Below, piece by piece: positions 25,385 through 35,084 of a stretch of DNA of 64,000 nt. The stretch's first letter is position 1. Each line of letters begins with the position of its first letter. A program made the translations under genes and the position numbers. The stretch comes from Rahnella ecdela (GTDB lineage Bacteria; Pseudomonadota; Gammaproteobacteria; Enterobacterales; Enterobacteriaceae): positions 62,001 to 126,000 of the forward strand of contig NZ_JAFMOY010000130.1 in the NCBI RefSeq assembly GCF_019049625.1, in the 5' to 3' direction. The notes under the pieces are model-generated. The model was not told the origin of the DNA and did not search any database. It worked only from the letters and a program-made list of their open reading frames with translations.

Positions 25385-26794
25385 ATGAAACTTGAGGTCA
25401 TATTGGTTCTCGACTGCGGGGCCACAAACATCAGAGTGATTGCCGTCGACCGCCAGGGAAGGAATGTGGCACAAGCCGCGGTCGGAAATGCCAGCGAAAT
25501 AGCGTCAGAAAACAGTGCCTGGCATCAGTGGTCATTGGAGGCTATTTTGCAGCGTTTCGCGACCTGCTGCCAGAAACTGGCCACTGAGCTTTCCGATTGC
25601 CACATTCGGGGGATGACCGTCACGACCTTCGGCGCAGATGGAACATTGGTCAATGAACAGGGGGCGCTGCTCTATCCTGTCATGAGCTGGAAATGTCCCC
25701 GCACGGAATCTGTCATGAAGGGCCTAAATCTGTTCAAACGCCCCAAACAGCTGCAGGAGATCACCGGTGTCGGTGACTTTCGCTTCAATACGCTCTACAA
25801 GCTGCTTTGGCTTAAAGCAAACCATCCTCAATTACTGAAACAGGCGCACGCTTGGTTGTTTATTTCCTCACTGATTAACCACCGGTTAACAGGACAATTC
25901 ACCACGGACATGACGATGGCGGGTACCAGCCAGATGCTGGATATCCATCAACGCGATTTTAGTCCGGACATTCTTGAAATCACAGGACTGCCTCGTCGTC
26001 TGTTCCCCCGGCTGGTGGAGGCCGGAGAGAAAGTGGGGACGCTTCAGGCCGATGCAGCATGCCTCTTAGGTCTCCCTGCCGGTATACCGGTCATTGCAGC
26101 AGGCCATGACACCCAGTTTGCGCTTTTCGGTGCAGGTGCCCAACCGGGGCAGGCGGTTCTTTCGTCTGGCACATGGGAAATCCTGATGGTGCGCAGTGCG
26201 CAGGTGAACACCTCCTTGTTGAGTCATTTCGCCGGTTCCACCTGTGAGCTCGACAGCAGGGCGGGTCTGTATAACCCCGGGGTGCAATGGTTGGCATCCG
26301 GCGTGCTCGAGTGGGTACGTAAGCTGATGTGGCCCCCAGAGACACCCTGGCAAACCTTGATTGATGAAGCGCGGGTCATCCCTGCAGGCGCTGAGGGGTT
26401 GAAGATGCAATGCGAATTGCTGACCAGTCAGTATGCAGGTTGGCGTGGCGTCACCCTCAACACCACACGCGGTCACTTTTACCGGGCTGCGTTAGAGGGG
26501 CTCACGGAGCAACTTCAGCAAAATCTTCAAAGCCTGGAAAAAATCGGTAACTTTCGGGCAGGCGAGCTGCTGCTGGTCGGGGGAGGCAGCCGCAATACGC
26601 TGTGGAATCAGATAAAGGCAAATAGGCTGGAGATCCCCATTAAGGTCCTCAGCGACGCGGAAACCACCGTCACGGGGGCCGCAATGTTCGGCTGGTATGG
26701 CCTCGGTGAGTTTGCCAGCCCTGAACAGGCACGTGCACAGGTTCACCATCATTACCGTTATTTTTATCCGCAAACTGAACTCAACGCACTCTGA
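25385..26794 (+). CDS. fucK: L-fuculokinase
   Basis: A 469-residue FGGY-family kinase phosphorylating L-fuculose at C1. It begins [20 protein letters not shown] with the phosphate-1 motif, and has [36 protein letters not shown] (phosphate-2/catalytic Asp) and [16 protein letters not shown] (adenosine motif). The frame is open upstream to 25358, but E. coli FucK and CAGGAG 6-7 bases before ATG 25385 support this start. Its length and order match the E. coli operon. Confidence 0.96.
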   Translation: MKLEVILVLDCGATNIRVIAVDRQGRNVAQAAVGNASEIASENSAWHQWSLEAILQRFATCCQKLATELSDCHIRGMTVTTFGADGTLVNEQGALLYPVMSWKCPRTESVMKGLNLFKRPKQLQEITGVGDFRFNTLYKLLWLKANHPQLLKQAHAWLFISSLINHRLTGQFTTDMTMAGTSQMLDIHQRDFSPDILEITGLPRRLFPRLVEAGEKVGTLQADAACLLGLPAGIPVIAAGHDTQFALFGAGAQPGQAVLSSGTWEILMVRSAQVNTSLLSHFAGSTCELDSRAGLYNPGVQWLASGVLEWVRKLMWPPETPWQTLIDEARVIPAGAEGLKMQCELLTSQYAGWRGVTLNTTRGHFYRAALEGLTEQLQQNLQSLEKIGNFRAGELLLVGGGSRNTLWNQIKANRLEIPIKVLSDAETTVTGAAMFGWYGLGEFASPEQARAQVHHHYRYFYPQTELNAL

Positions 26795-26856
26795 GTGGTG
26801 GCGCCACCATGGCACCTCTGATCATGAGCGCATCACGCTATGCCAAGGAGTCTGAA

Positions 26857-27324
26857 ATGTTGAAGACTATTTCACCACTGCTTTCCCCTGAATTGCTGAA
26901 AGTCCTGGCGCAAATGGGGCACGGGGATGAGATCGTGCTCTCCGATGCCCATTTTCCTGCACACGGTCTCGGCGTCCCTGTTATTCGTGCCGATGGCGTG
27001 CAAATTGGCAGTCTCCTGCGGGCCATGCTTCCGTTGTTTGAGCTCGATAATTACGCTGCGCCGCTGGTAATGATGAAAGCCGTTGAGGGCGATACGCTCG
27101 ACCCCATTGTCGAAACCCGTTATCGCAAGGCGTTATCAACGCCCCAAACACCGTGCCCAACCATTGTGCACATAGACCGCGTGGCGTTTTACGAGCGGGC
27201 GAAAAAGGCCTTTGCGATCGTCGTTACGGGTGAAACCGCGAAATACGCGAATATCTTGCTGAAAAAAGGGGTGACGCCCTGTCTCCTGACCGGGACAACC
27301 GAGGACGGAGACGTTTACCCATGA
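26857..27324 (+). CDS. fucU: L-fucose mutarotase FucU
   Basis: About 155 residues. FucU interconverts alpha and beta L-fucose so that FucI gets its preferred anomer. Motifs are [37 protein letters not shown] with catalytic His, [30 protein letters not shown] and [16 protein letters not shown] sits before ATG 26857; the open frame from 26809 adds an unsupported extension. E. coli FucU, as I recall, ends at about KKGVTP (140 residues); here 14 extra residues ([14 protein letters not shown]) follow, perhaps a harmless stop-codon change. Confidence 0.95.
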   Translation: MLKTISPLLSPELLKVLAQMGHGDEIVLSDAHFPAHGLGVPVIRADGVQIGSLLRAMLPLFELDNYAAPLVMMKAVEGDTLDPIVETRYRKALSTPQTPCPTIVHIDRVAFYERAKKAFAIVVTGETAKYANILLKKGVTPCLLTGTTEDGDVYP

Positions 27325-27337
27325 CGAAAAACGCAAT

Positions 27338-28084
27338 ATGAAAGCCGCTCGCCAACAAACGATAGTCGAGCTGCTCATCCTTCATGAAAATCTCACCACT
27401 GAAGCACTGTCTCTTCAACTTCATGTCAGTAAAGAGACCGTCCGTCGTGATCTCACTGAACTCCAGAGGCAGGGGAAAGTGCTGCGCACGCACGGGCGTG
27501 CCAAATCTCTTCACCGGGAGAAGGGAGACAGTGGCGACCCTTTTCACGTCCGAATGAAAAGCCACTATGTGCATAAAGCCGACATCGCGCGGGAGGCGCT
27601 TAACTGGATAGAAGAGGGAATGGTGATCGCTCTCGATGCGAGCACTACCTGTTGGTACCTCGCCCGTCAATTGCCGGATATTACGTTGGACGTTTTCACC
27701 AACAGTTTTCCTGTTTGCCAGGAACTGGCTAAGCGTCAAAACATACAGCTCATCTGCTCGGGGGGGACGCTGCAGCGAAAATACGGTTTTTACGTCAATC
27801 CGTCGCTCGGGTCTCAGCTCAAAACGCTCGACGTGGATCTGTTTATTTTTTCTTGTGAGGGGATTGATGCGCGTGGCGCACTTTGGGATTCCAATACGTT
27901 CAGCGCAGAGTTTAAAAGGGTGTTGCTTAAGCGTGCTTCACAGTCCCTGTTATTAATGGATAAAAGTAAATTCGACCGGTCCGGCGTGGCTCACATCGGG
28001 CATCTGGATGACGTGACGCGCATTATTTCAGATGCCCGGTCCGACGCATGGCACGCGTTATCGACCCGGGGGCCCACGGAGTAA
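27338..28084 (+). CDS. fucR: L-fucose operon activator FucR (DeoR family)
   Basis: A 248-residue DeoR-type regulator closely matching E. coli FucR: KAARQQTIVELLILHENLTT, HVSKETVRRDLTELQRQGKV in the HTH, and the sugar-phosphate-sensing C-domain (GMVIALDASTTCWYLARQL, NPSLGSQLKTLDVDLFIFSC, LLLMDKSKFDRSG). FucR activates the fuc regulon in response to L-fuculose-1-phosphate. It starts 14 bases after the fucU stop and ends the operon. Its C-terminus is slightly divergent from E. coli. Confidence 0.95.
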   Translation: MKAARQQTIVELLILHENLTTEALSLQLHVSKETVRRDLTELQRQGKVLRTHGRAKSLHREKGDSGDPFHVRMKSHYVHKADIAREALNWIEEGMVIALDASTTCWYLARQLPDITLDVFTNSFPVCQELAKRQNIQLICSGGTLQRKYGFYVNPSLGSQLKTLDVDLFIFSCEGIDARGALWDSNTFSAEFKRVLLKRASQSLLLMDKSKFDRSGVAHIGHLDDVTRIISDARSDAWHALSTRGPTE

Positions 28085-28522
28085 TCACCCCCTGACTTTC
28101 CGTGACGGCCTACAGAAAACGACAGGGTCGTCCAGTTCCAAAAGGGGGCATGAAAGCTCATCGCGTTGGGTGGCAATGACCCCCACTCCTTTCGTGACAC
28201 CCAAAGAGGTATGCCACCGTTGTCTCAACGAATACTCAGAGAAAGAGAAAGTCTAGGGCGAAGTGTTATCACAAAAACGTTATTTTCTTTTCAGATGACA
28301 GGGGCAATTTCAGCTATTTCATGGCGCCGAATGCGCGGTGCTTTACTAAATAAACGTGACCGGTATTGCATAAAGAGAGAATTCCATGATCGTGCTCGCT
28401 ATTTTTTTCTCTCCCTAACAAAACATTTCCTGTTTAAGGAGGAAACCGACTGTCTGTTAATACTAAAAATAAGTCCTAGTATCGTATACAACTCAATTGC
28501 GTCAACACTTGGATGGAAATGT
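28085..28522. other. Intergenic region between fucR and the PTS/mannosidase cluster
   Basis: The frame of the IIA gene remains open upstream to 28166 but that part (Phe/Arg-rich, no domain) is not IIA-like, so it is treated as leader. CACGGA and TCCGTG flank 28074-28103 as a possible weak terminator of fucR. The promoter of the PTS operon must lie here; no operator was recognised. Confidence 0.4.
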
Positions 28523-28990
28523 ATGGATATGCTTATTGCTCGTGAAAATATTTTCCTGGATCAGAATTTCAACAACAAAAAGGATATTTTCTGTTTTCTG
28601 GCGGCTCAAGCCGTCGCGCAAGGTTGGGCGGAGGATGCGAAGAAAATAGAAGCTGACCTTTGGGCGCGGGAAAACGAGTATTCCACCGGCTTTGAAAGCC
28701 AAATCGCCATTCCTCACGCCAAGACCGCGAATGTGATCCATGCGGGTGTGATTTTTATTCGTTTGCAGCAGCCTATCGATTGGGAAAGTTTGGATGAACA
28801 ACCTGTACAGATTGTTTTTGGTCTCTTAGTGCCTGAATCGGGCGCAAAAAGGTTGCACCTTCAGATCATTAATAGCCTGGCGACTCAGCTCATTGAAGAG
28901 GATTTCAGGACCAGATTGTTAACAACAAGCAACAAAGAAGACTTATTCCAATATATGAAATCACGACTCACTGTGGAGGAGAACGTATGA
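28523..28990 (+). CDS. PTS fructose-family IIA component
   Basis: About 155 residues, a complete EIIA-Fru/mannitol-type domain. The phosphorylated His is His65 in SQIAIPHAKTANV, and QPVQIVFGLLVPE is the standard strand after it. The start ATG 28523 (MDMLIARENIFLD) fits the family start; a longer open frame to 28166 lacks domain content. The gene ends with ATGA overlapping the IIB start, so the three PTS genes are coupled. In most relatives (FruB, MngA, FrvA) IIA is fused or adjacent to IIB/IIC. Confidence 0.87.
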   Translation: MDMLIARENIFLDQNFNNKKDIFCFLAAQAVAQGWAEDAKKIEADLWARENEYSTGFESQIAIPHAKTANVIHAGVIFIRLQQPIDWESLDEQPVQIVFGLLVPESGAKRLHLQIINSLATQLIEEDFRTRLLTTSNKEDLFQYMKSRLTVEENV

Positions 28991-29310
28991 AGATTGTTGG
29001 CGTCACATCCTGTATTGCAGGGTTAGCGCATACCCCAATGGCGGCGAAATCTTTGGAAAAAGAAGGGGGGCGTTTAGGGCACCAGATAAAAATTGAGCAA
29101 CAGGGTGCTATGGGGATCATGAATAAAATCACCAAAGAGGAAGTCGCTGCGGCGGATTTCGTCATAATTGCCGCTGACCGCTCGATTGAAGAAGAAGAGC
29201 GCTTTGCTGGAAAAACGATCATCCGGGTGAAAATAGGTCAATGCGTGAGTCATGCCGCTGACGTTATCACGAAATGCGTTGCGGCGGTTGAGGCTCGTCG
29301 GAATACATAA
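28987..29310 (+). CDS. PTS fructose-family IIB component
   Basis: A 107-residue EIIB-Fru protein. The phosphorylated Cys is Cys9 in VGVTSCIAGLAHTPMAA, the signature P-loop of the fructose-class IIB. KIEQQGAMGIMNKIT and FVIIAADRSIEEEERFAGK complete the fold, the normal length of a stand-alone domain. Accepts phosphate from the IIA encoded just upstream and passes it to the sugar bound by IIC encoded 14 bases downstream. Confidence 0.9.
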   Translation: MKIVGVTSCIAGLAHTPMAAKSLEKEGGRLGHQIKIEQQGAMGIMNKITKEEVAAADFVIIAADRSIEEEERFAGKTIIRVKIGQCVSHAADVITKCVAAVEARRNT

Positions 29311-29323
29311 TAAAGGTGATGTC

Positions 29324-30427
29324 ATGAAAAAAATAATGATAGACATAAAAAATCATTTAATGACGGGTATTTCATTTGCCCTGCCTGTCATTATTTCTGG
29401 CTCTCTCATGGTCGCGGTGGCCAAGATAATCGGACTGGCAATAGGAGAGCCGAATCTGGATGTGCTCGCGCATAGCAGTGGTTTAGGAAACTGGTTGTAT
29501 CTGACGCAGGATATCGGTTTCAAAATCATTGGATTGATGAACTATGTTCTGGGTGCGTATGTGGCCTATTCCATTGCGGGAAAGAAGGGGCTGGCGTCAG
29601 GGTTTACAGCCGGTCTCATCGCCTCGCTCACCGGTTCCGGATTTTTGGGGGCGGTGGTGGGGGGATTGTTGGCGGGTTACTCCTCAGAATGGGTCTCCCG
29701 CAAGATTCAAATCACCGGTTCTGCCGCGAGCTCCGTCCCGCTGATTATCCTCCCCTTTATTACCGTAGGCTTACAGGTCGTGGTGATGCTGTTGCTGCTC
29801 GGGGATGCGCTGAGCTGGATAAACATTTCCCTGATGAGCTGGGTTCAGCACATGACCCAGGACGGCACCAGCACGATTGTGCTTGCCGCCGTTTTGGGCG
29901 GAATGATTTGCTTTGACCTGGGCGGGCCTGTCAATAAAGCCGCGTGGGGTACGGGCAATGTGCTGTTTCTCAGTGGCGTCTATCTTCCTGCAATACTTGT
30001 GAATGTCGCCATCATCACACCGCCGCTTGGCTATGCCGCTGCCCGTTTTTTACGGCCGAACAACTTCAATCAAACACTCAAAGAAGCCGGCAATGGGGCT
30101 GTGATTATGGGGATCCTGGGCATTTCCGAAGGCGCGATCCCCTTTACCTTACGCAACCCAGCACGCCTGATTCCGCTTAATGTCGTTGCGGGTGTCTTGG
30201 CTTCGGTGTCGGTTGCGTTGTTTAAGGCCTATCCCATTATGCCGCCGCTGGGCGGGCTTTATGGTGGACTCACTGTCGGTAATCCCTGGGCGTATTTTAT
30301 TGGCGCTGCAGTCGGCACAGCCGTGATCGCTTTTGGGGCCAATCTGTTGGTCAACTTCAATGACGAAGAATCTGACTCGCCTGTCAGCCGTCAACGTGAT
30401 GAAGGGATCGATATCAAGTTTGATTGA
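29324..30427 (+). CDS. PTS fructose-family IIC permease
   Basis: A 367-residue inner-membrane EIIC-Fru with about 9-10 hydrophobic segments. Family motifs are LMTGISFALPVIISGSLMVA, AYSIAGKKGLASGFTAGLIA, FDLGGPVNKAAWGTG and LGISEGAIPFTLRNPARLIP. AAAGGTGAT precedes ATG 29324; the open frame to 29252 adds non-family residues. With separate IIA and IIB it makes a complete transporter. The GH38 gene downstream suggests the sugar is an alpha-mannosidic compound, by analogy to MngA/MngB for mannosylglycerate. Confidence 0.9.
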   Translation: MKKIMIDIKNHLMTGISFALPVIISGSLMVAVAKIIGLAIGEPNLDVLAHSSGLGNWLYLTQDIGFKIIGLMNYVLGAYVAYSIAGKKGLASGFTAGLIASLTGSGFLGAVVGGLLAGYSSEWVSRKIQITGSAASSVPLIILPFITVGLQVVVMLLLLGDALSWINISLMSWVQHMTQDGTSTIVLAAVLGGMICFDLGGPVNKAAWGTGNVLFLSGVYLPAILVNVAIITPPLGYAAARFLRPNNFNQTLKEAGNGAVIMGILGISEGAIPFTLRNPARLIPLNVVAGVLASVSVALFKAYPIMPPLGGLYGGLTVGNPWAYFIGAAVGTAVIAFGANLLVNFNDEESDSPVSRQRDEGIDIKFD

Positions 30428-30453
30428 TGTTCGTACTTCGCGAGGGAGGTTTT

Positions 30454-33084
30454 ATGAAAGATAAAATTGTTCACATTTATAGCCACACTCATTGGGACCA
30501 GGAGTGGTATTTCACATCTTCACGCTCACGAATTTATTTGTTTAATCACATCAAGAATGTGATCCGTATTTTGCAGAGTAACGATGAGTTCCCCTGTTAT
30601 CTTTTGGATGCGCAGAGCGCCTTAATTGAAAGTTATCTGCAGTGGGCGCCGGCGGACAAGGAGGTACTGTCCCAGCTCATTGCCGATAAACGGTTACTGA
30701 CAGGGCCTTGGTATACCCAAACTGACCAGCTCGTGATCCATCAGGAGTCGGTTGTGCGTAATCTCTGGTATGGCATCAAAATAGCGAACGATGCGGGGGG
30801 AAGCATGGCGTTAGGGTATGTACCAGACTGTTTTGGACAGGGCGGAAACATGCCGCAAATCTATAAACAGTTCGGTATTCACCACGCCCTGTTTTGGCGG
30901 GGTATCGCGGATAATACCCTGTTTGAGACCGAGTTCCTCTGGCAAGGTGATAACGGTGAGCAGATCTTTGCCGTACAAATGCCATGGGGTTATCACTATG
31001 GCGGATTACTGGATGAAACCCCTGAAACGATGGCGGCTTTTCTCAGTGAAAAAATGGCAGTGATTGAAGCGCGCAGCGCTCGCCAAAATCTGCTTTACCC
31101 GCACGGATTTGATCAGGCACCTATGCGTGAAAACCTGCCGGATCTGGTCAAACAGTTCAATGCCTGCGATCCGGACCGGCATTACCAGATTGGCAGTCCT
31201 TTGGCCTTTGTTGAGGCGGTAGAAAAAGAAACGCAAGATGTGCGAGTGCTGCAAGGGGAGCTCACAGAGGGCAAACATTCCCGTGTGCACAAGACCATTT
31301 TCTCATGCCGTGCTGACCTGAAAATACTCAATAATGAGATGGAATCTCTTTTAGTCAACACGTTGGAACCGATACTGGCAATCAGCCACACCCTGGGACA
31401 TGACTACCCATCAAACATCATGGCAGATATCTGGAAGCTGATGTTTTCTAACGCCGCCCATGACAGTATCGGAGGGTGTAACAGTGACACGACAAATCAG
31501 GACATCTTCTTCCGTTATAAGCATGCCCGCGATTTAGCGATCAATTTGCTTGAATTGCATACTCGCTTGATAGCGACCCGCACCCCGCGGGAACATGATT
31601 ACGCATTTACGGTCTTTAACCCGCTGACCAGCAAGGCGTCCCCGCAGGTGACGTTTGAGGCCTGGTTGCCAGGTATTCCCTTTATCTTGCGTGATACGGC
31701 AGGGAATGCGATGCCTTACGTGATAGAAGAAGAGACAGACCTGACGCAGTACGTGCTGAATCAAACCATACGACTTAATCCTGGTAAGCCCTACCTTAAG
31801 CCGGAAAAGGTCTATCGCACGAAAATCACCGTAAAAAGCAGTGCCTTGCCTGCCCTCGGTTATACCCGATGGTACCTGGATTTTGCAGGAGCAGGCGCAA
31901 GCAAAGTGGGGGAAGATAAATCCCCCGTTATTGAGAATGCGTTCTATCGTATTGAAATCGAGGAAAATGGGTTGCTGACGGTTACCCATAAACCCACAGG
32001 GAAAAGCTATGGGCGTCAGATGTTACTCGTCGAAAACGGGGATGATGGTGACTCCTATAATTACTCCCCTCCGCGTCAGGACCTACTGGTCACCTCCGAA
32101 GGCTGTCTGACGTCTTTCTGTCGGGAGCAGAGTGTCTTAAACCAGTCTCTGCTACTGGAGTATGTGCTGAAGGTACCGCGCGATCTCGATGAGAGGGCGA
32201 GAGGGGTAACCACGTCCGCCATGAAGGTGGCCGTCTGCGTGACGCTGCAGCACGACGACATGATCCGCTTTTCTCTCGACGTGGAGAACCAGGTGCTCAG
32301 CCATCGCCTTTGCGTCCATTTTGCCACGGACATTATGGCAAACATGTCCTATGCAGATCAGCTGTTTGGTGTGGTAGCCCGCCCCGTTTTACTGAGTAAC
32401 GCGTTGAAAGTGTGGGAGACCGAGCACTGGCATGAAAAACCTGTCTCGATTGAGCCGATGCAAAGCTACGTGAACCTGCATGACGACGAACATGGCTTCA
32501 CCCTGCACACCAACGGTGTGCGTGAATATGAAGTGGTCGGGGATTGTTTCGATACCCTGTCCCTCACGCTTTTCCGGTCGTTTGGTTACATGGGAAAAGA
32601 GGACCTGCTCTACCGGCCTGGCCGTGCGTCGGGTGAAACGGTCGTGGCAACCCCGGATGCACAATTGCTGGGGCCGCTGGCGTTTCATTTTGGCTGGCGG
32701 CTCAACAGTGGATGCTTTGACGCTGCCCAGCATGCGAGACACTCGAAAGCCTTCCTGACGTCTTTCCCGGTCTATCAGGACAGCGATTTCCTTAATGGGC
32801 GCCTGCGCTTTTGTTTAAGCGAGGAAGAGCGTACTTATCCGCAGGAATACAGTGTGTGTGAATTGCCTGACAGTCCCACTGATGCCCTGGTCAGCGTGGT
32901 GAAATGTGCTGAAGAAAATAAAGGGCTCATTTATCGATTTTACAACCCGAATCTGAACGCGCCGGCGACCCTTCCCGCGTTGCACAATGCCCGGTATGTG
33001 CTGCTGGATGAGAAAACGCCGTCGAAGGAAAGGGCAATGTTAAATCCTAATGATATCCAGACCCTGTATGTCGACATTGTGTAA
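30454..33084 (+). CDS. GH38 alpha-mannosidase
   Basis: An 876-residue family 38 glycosidase resembling E. coli MngB. The N-terminal catalytic domain has the zinc motif SHTHWDQEWYFTSSRSRI (residues 10-27), the nucleophile motif GYVPDCFGQGGNMPQIY (Asp about 125) and FSNAAHDSIGGCNSD (about 330-345); the C-terminal two thirds are beta domains. GGGAGG precedes ATG 30454. No signal peptide, so it acts in the cytoplasm on imported, probably phosphorylated, mannosides. It follows IIC by 26 bases and is followed 10 bases later by the regulator gene. Confidence 0.92.
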   Translation: MKDKIVHIYSHTHWDQEWYFTSSRSRIYLFNHIKNVIRILQSNDEFPCYLLDAQSALIESYLQWAPADKEVLSQLIADKRLLTGPWYTQTDQLVIHQESVVRNLWYGIKIANDAGGSMALGYVPDCFGQGGNMPQIYKQFGIHHALFWRGIADNTLFETEFLWQGDNGEQIFAVQMPWGYHYGGLLDETPETMAAFLSEKMAVIEARSARQNLLYPHGFDQAPMRENLPDLVKQFNACDPDRHYQIGSPLAFVEAVEKETQDVRVLQGELTEGKHSRVHKTIFSCRADLKILNNEMESLLVNTLEPILAISHTLGHDYPSNIMADIWKLMFSNAAHDSIGGCNSDTTNQDIFFRYKHARDLAINLLELHTRLIATRTPREHDYAFTVFNPLTSKASPQVTFEAWLPGIPFILRDTAGNAMPYVIEEETDLTQYVLNQTIRLNPGKPYLKPEKVYRTKITVKSSALPALGYTRWYLDFAGAGASKVGEDKSPVIENAFYRIEIEENGLLTVTHKPTGKSYGRQMLLVENGDDGDSYNYSPPRQDLLVTSEGCLTSFCREQSVLNQSLLLEYVLKVPRDLDERARGVTTSAMKVAVCVTLQHDDMIRFSLDVENQVLSHRLCVHFATDIMANMSYADQLFGVVARPVLLSNALKVWETEHWHEKPVSIEPMQSYVNLHDDEHGFTLHTNGVREYEVVGDCFDTLSLTLFRSFGYMGKEDLLYRPGRASGETVVATPDAQLLGPLAFHFGWRLNSGCFDAAQHARHSKAFLTSFPVYQDSDFLNGRLRFCLSEEERTYPQEYSVCELPDSPTDALVSVVKCAEENKGLIYRFYNPNLNAPATLPALHNARYVLLDEKTPSKERAMLNPNDIQTLYVDIV

Positions 33085-33094
33085 AGGAGGCGCA

Positions 33095-35008
33095 ATGAGA
33101 CTGTTTGCCAATAGGCGGATACGCGATATTTTCATACAGGTTGCCCAGAAAGCCGTCACGCAAGCCTCGTTAGCCAAAGAGATGAACGTGTCCACGCGAA
33201 CGATCCGCAGCGACCTGAAAGCACTCAACGATATCATCAGTGAGTATGGTAACAGCCTCATCTACGATCGAAAAAAAGGGTACTCAATTCGTGTGGACAA
33301 TCAGGCCGGGCACGACACGTTGCTTGAGTTGTCGCAAAGGCCCTGGAAAGAAAAACGGTCAACCGTCGAACGTCGCAGGACATTACTGTCTGCCCTTTTG
33401 CACCAGGAGGCGGAAATCTCACTGGAGGAACTCGAGGCAACATGGTTTATCAGCATCTATAGTTTACGAAATGACATTACTTTGCTTAAACGGCATGTTG
33501 CGTCCTATGCGCTGAGTATTGTGACTGAAGGCGCCGATAAATTTACCCTCGCGGGGAGTGAAATAGCGGTTCGTCGGTGCATATACGACCACTTGCTCGG
33601 TTCTAAAGACGTCGACGAGGATTATCAGGATGTCTTTGGTTCGTTAACGCCTCTTTCCACTATTAAAGTGGCGCTCACTGACTACTTTGTTAAACATGAT
33701 GTCGTGATCAGTGATGTCAATTTACGCTTTTTCAGCTTGATTTGTGCTATTGCTTGCGAGCGTATTATCCGGGGAAGTTGGTTGCTCGATTATGAATTTA
33801 CCGACTGTGCGCCCAGGATAAAAACCGTGGCATCGGACATACTATACCTGCTGCTGGCGGGGCAAGTGACGGTTTTACTGCAAAGTGAAATCGATTTTAT
33901 GGCGATGAATCTCACCGCATTTTGTGCCGTGTCGAACGAGAGTGCTTCTGAGGGTTCACTGTACGACGCTGAGCACGCGGTAATGAACCATTTTTTAACG
34001 TACATCAGTGCGTCCTGGTGTTTCGATGTTCGTTATAACGAGATGTCGCGTCAAAATTTGCTCCGACACATTAAAGCCATGCGTCTACGGGTTAATCATG
34101 GCATCACCATGATTAACCCGCTGATCGACCAAATCAAACGTCACTATCCGCTGATGTATGAGTTGACGCTCGCTGCTTTCAGTGAGGTAGAACCGCTCTT
34201 TTTTTCGAACACGATCAGTGATGATGAGATTGGCTATCTCGTCATGCATATCGGTGCCATCCTCGAAGAGACGCAGTTGAAAGACGAGGGGAGGAGGATC
34301 ACTGCTTTAATCGTCAACGAACAAGGTGAAGCGTCGACCAGGATGGTTTGCCAGAAAATAGTCAGGATGTACCCGCACATTGTTATTGCAAAGTGTATTT
34401 CGCTTGAGCAATACAAAGCGATGGGCAATGTTGAAAATGACATTGTCATCAGTTTTGTGGACATTGAGGAAAAAAATAAACGAGTGATCAGTCTGCCTCC
34501 TTTGCCTGAAAGGTGGCAACTGGAGAATATGAAATATTTTTTAAATGATGAAACCATTCCCCCCGCCGCAACGGTGAATTATTTCTCTGCAGAACACTTT
34601 TTTGTGTTCGATAACCCCAACCCGACGAAGTCGTCAATCATCCGCTTTCTGGCATCGCAGTTAGAATTAAAGGGGAGGGTAAATCCGCATTATTTAAGCT
34701 CGGTCATGGAAAGAGAAGAGAGGGCATCTACATTACTGGATGACAAAATTGCCATCCCTCATCCTTTGGGGCTGGTGGCCTTAAGCACAATGGTCACGGT
34801 GGCAATATTCCCTCAAGGTATTGAGTGGGATGAGGGGAAAAGAGTGAAGTTGGTGTTTATGTTGGCCATTAGTGAGGATGCTTTTGTGGATAGTATGATC
34901 ATTTATGACTACCTAACGAACATTCTTGATAACGACGTTATCGATCATTTAAGCCAGTGTTTAACATTTACCGATTTCATGTCTTTGTCGAAGAAGTATT
35001 TTCTCTAA
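33095..35008 (+). CDS. PRD-containing transcriptional regulator with C-terminal IIA domain
   Basis: A 637-residue BglG/MtlR-type activator. Residues 1-70 are an HTH (VTQASLAKEMNVSTRTIRSD), with a second helical HTH-like segment at about 80-150 (EEISLEELEATWFISIYSLR region). Two PTS regulation domains follow (about 180-390). A IIB-like segment (about 400-490, ITALIVNEQGEASTRMVCQK) and a IIA-Fru domain (about 500-637, DDKIAIPHPLG with the phosphorylatable His) come last. AAAGGAGG sits 6 bases before ATG 33095. The protein presumably senses the phosphorylation state of the IIA/IIB pair and controls this operon. Confidence 0.9.
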   Translation: MRLFANRRIRDIFIQVAQKAVTQASLAKEMNVSTRTIRSDLKALNDIISEYGNSLIYDRKKGYSIRVDNQAGHDTLLELSQRPWKEKRSTVERRRTLLSALLHQEAEISLEELEATWFISIYSLRNDITLLKRHVASYALSIVTEGADKFTLAGSEIAVRRCIYDHLLGSKDVDEDYQDVFGSLTPLSTIKVALTDYFVKHDVVISDVNLRFFSLICAIACERIIRGSWLLDYEFTDCAPRIKTVASDILYLLLAGQVTVLLQSEIDFMAMNLTAFCAVSNESASEGSLYDAEHAVMNHFLTYISASWCFDVRYNEMSRQNLLRHIKAMRLRVNHGITMINPLIDQIKRHYPLMYELTLAAFSEVEPLFFSNTISDDEIGYLVMHIGAILEETQLKDEGRRITALIVNEQGEASTRMVCQKIVRMYPHIVIAKCISLEQYKAMGNVENDIVISFVDIEEKNKRVISLPPLPERWQLENMKYFLNDETIPPAATVNYFSAEHFFVFDNPNPTKSSIIRFLASQLELKGRVNPHYLSSVMEREERASTLLDDKIAIPHPLGLVALSTMVTVAIFPQGIEWDEGKRVKLVFMLAISEDAFVDSMIIYDYLTNILDNDVIDHLSQCLTFTDFMSLSKKYFL

Positions 35009-35042
35009 CACGGCGTTGAATTCATTTCTTAATTTAAGCAGC

Positions 35043-35063
35043 AAGGCCTGCAATGCAGGCCTT
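35043..35063. terminator. Hairpin between convergent genes
   Basis: AAGGCCTGCA (35043-35052) and TGCAGGCCTT (35054-35063) are perfect inverted repeats. It lies 35 bases after the regulator stop and 22 bases before the end of the convergent amidohydrolase gene, where a bidirectional terminator would be expected. No T-run on either side. Confidence 0.6.
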
Positions 35064-35084
35064 GGGTATATTATTGCGAACGGA

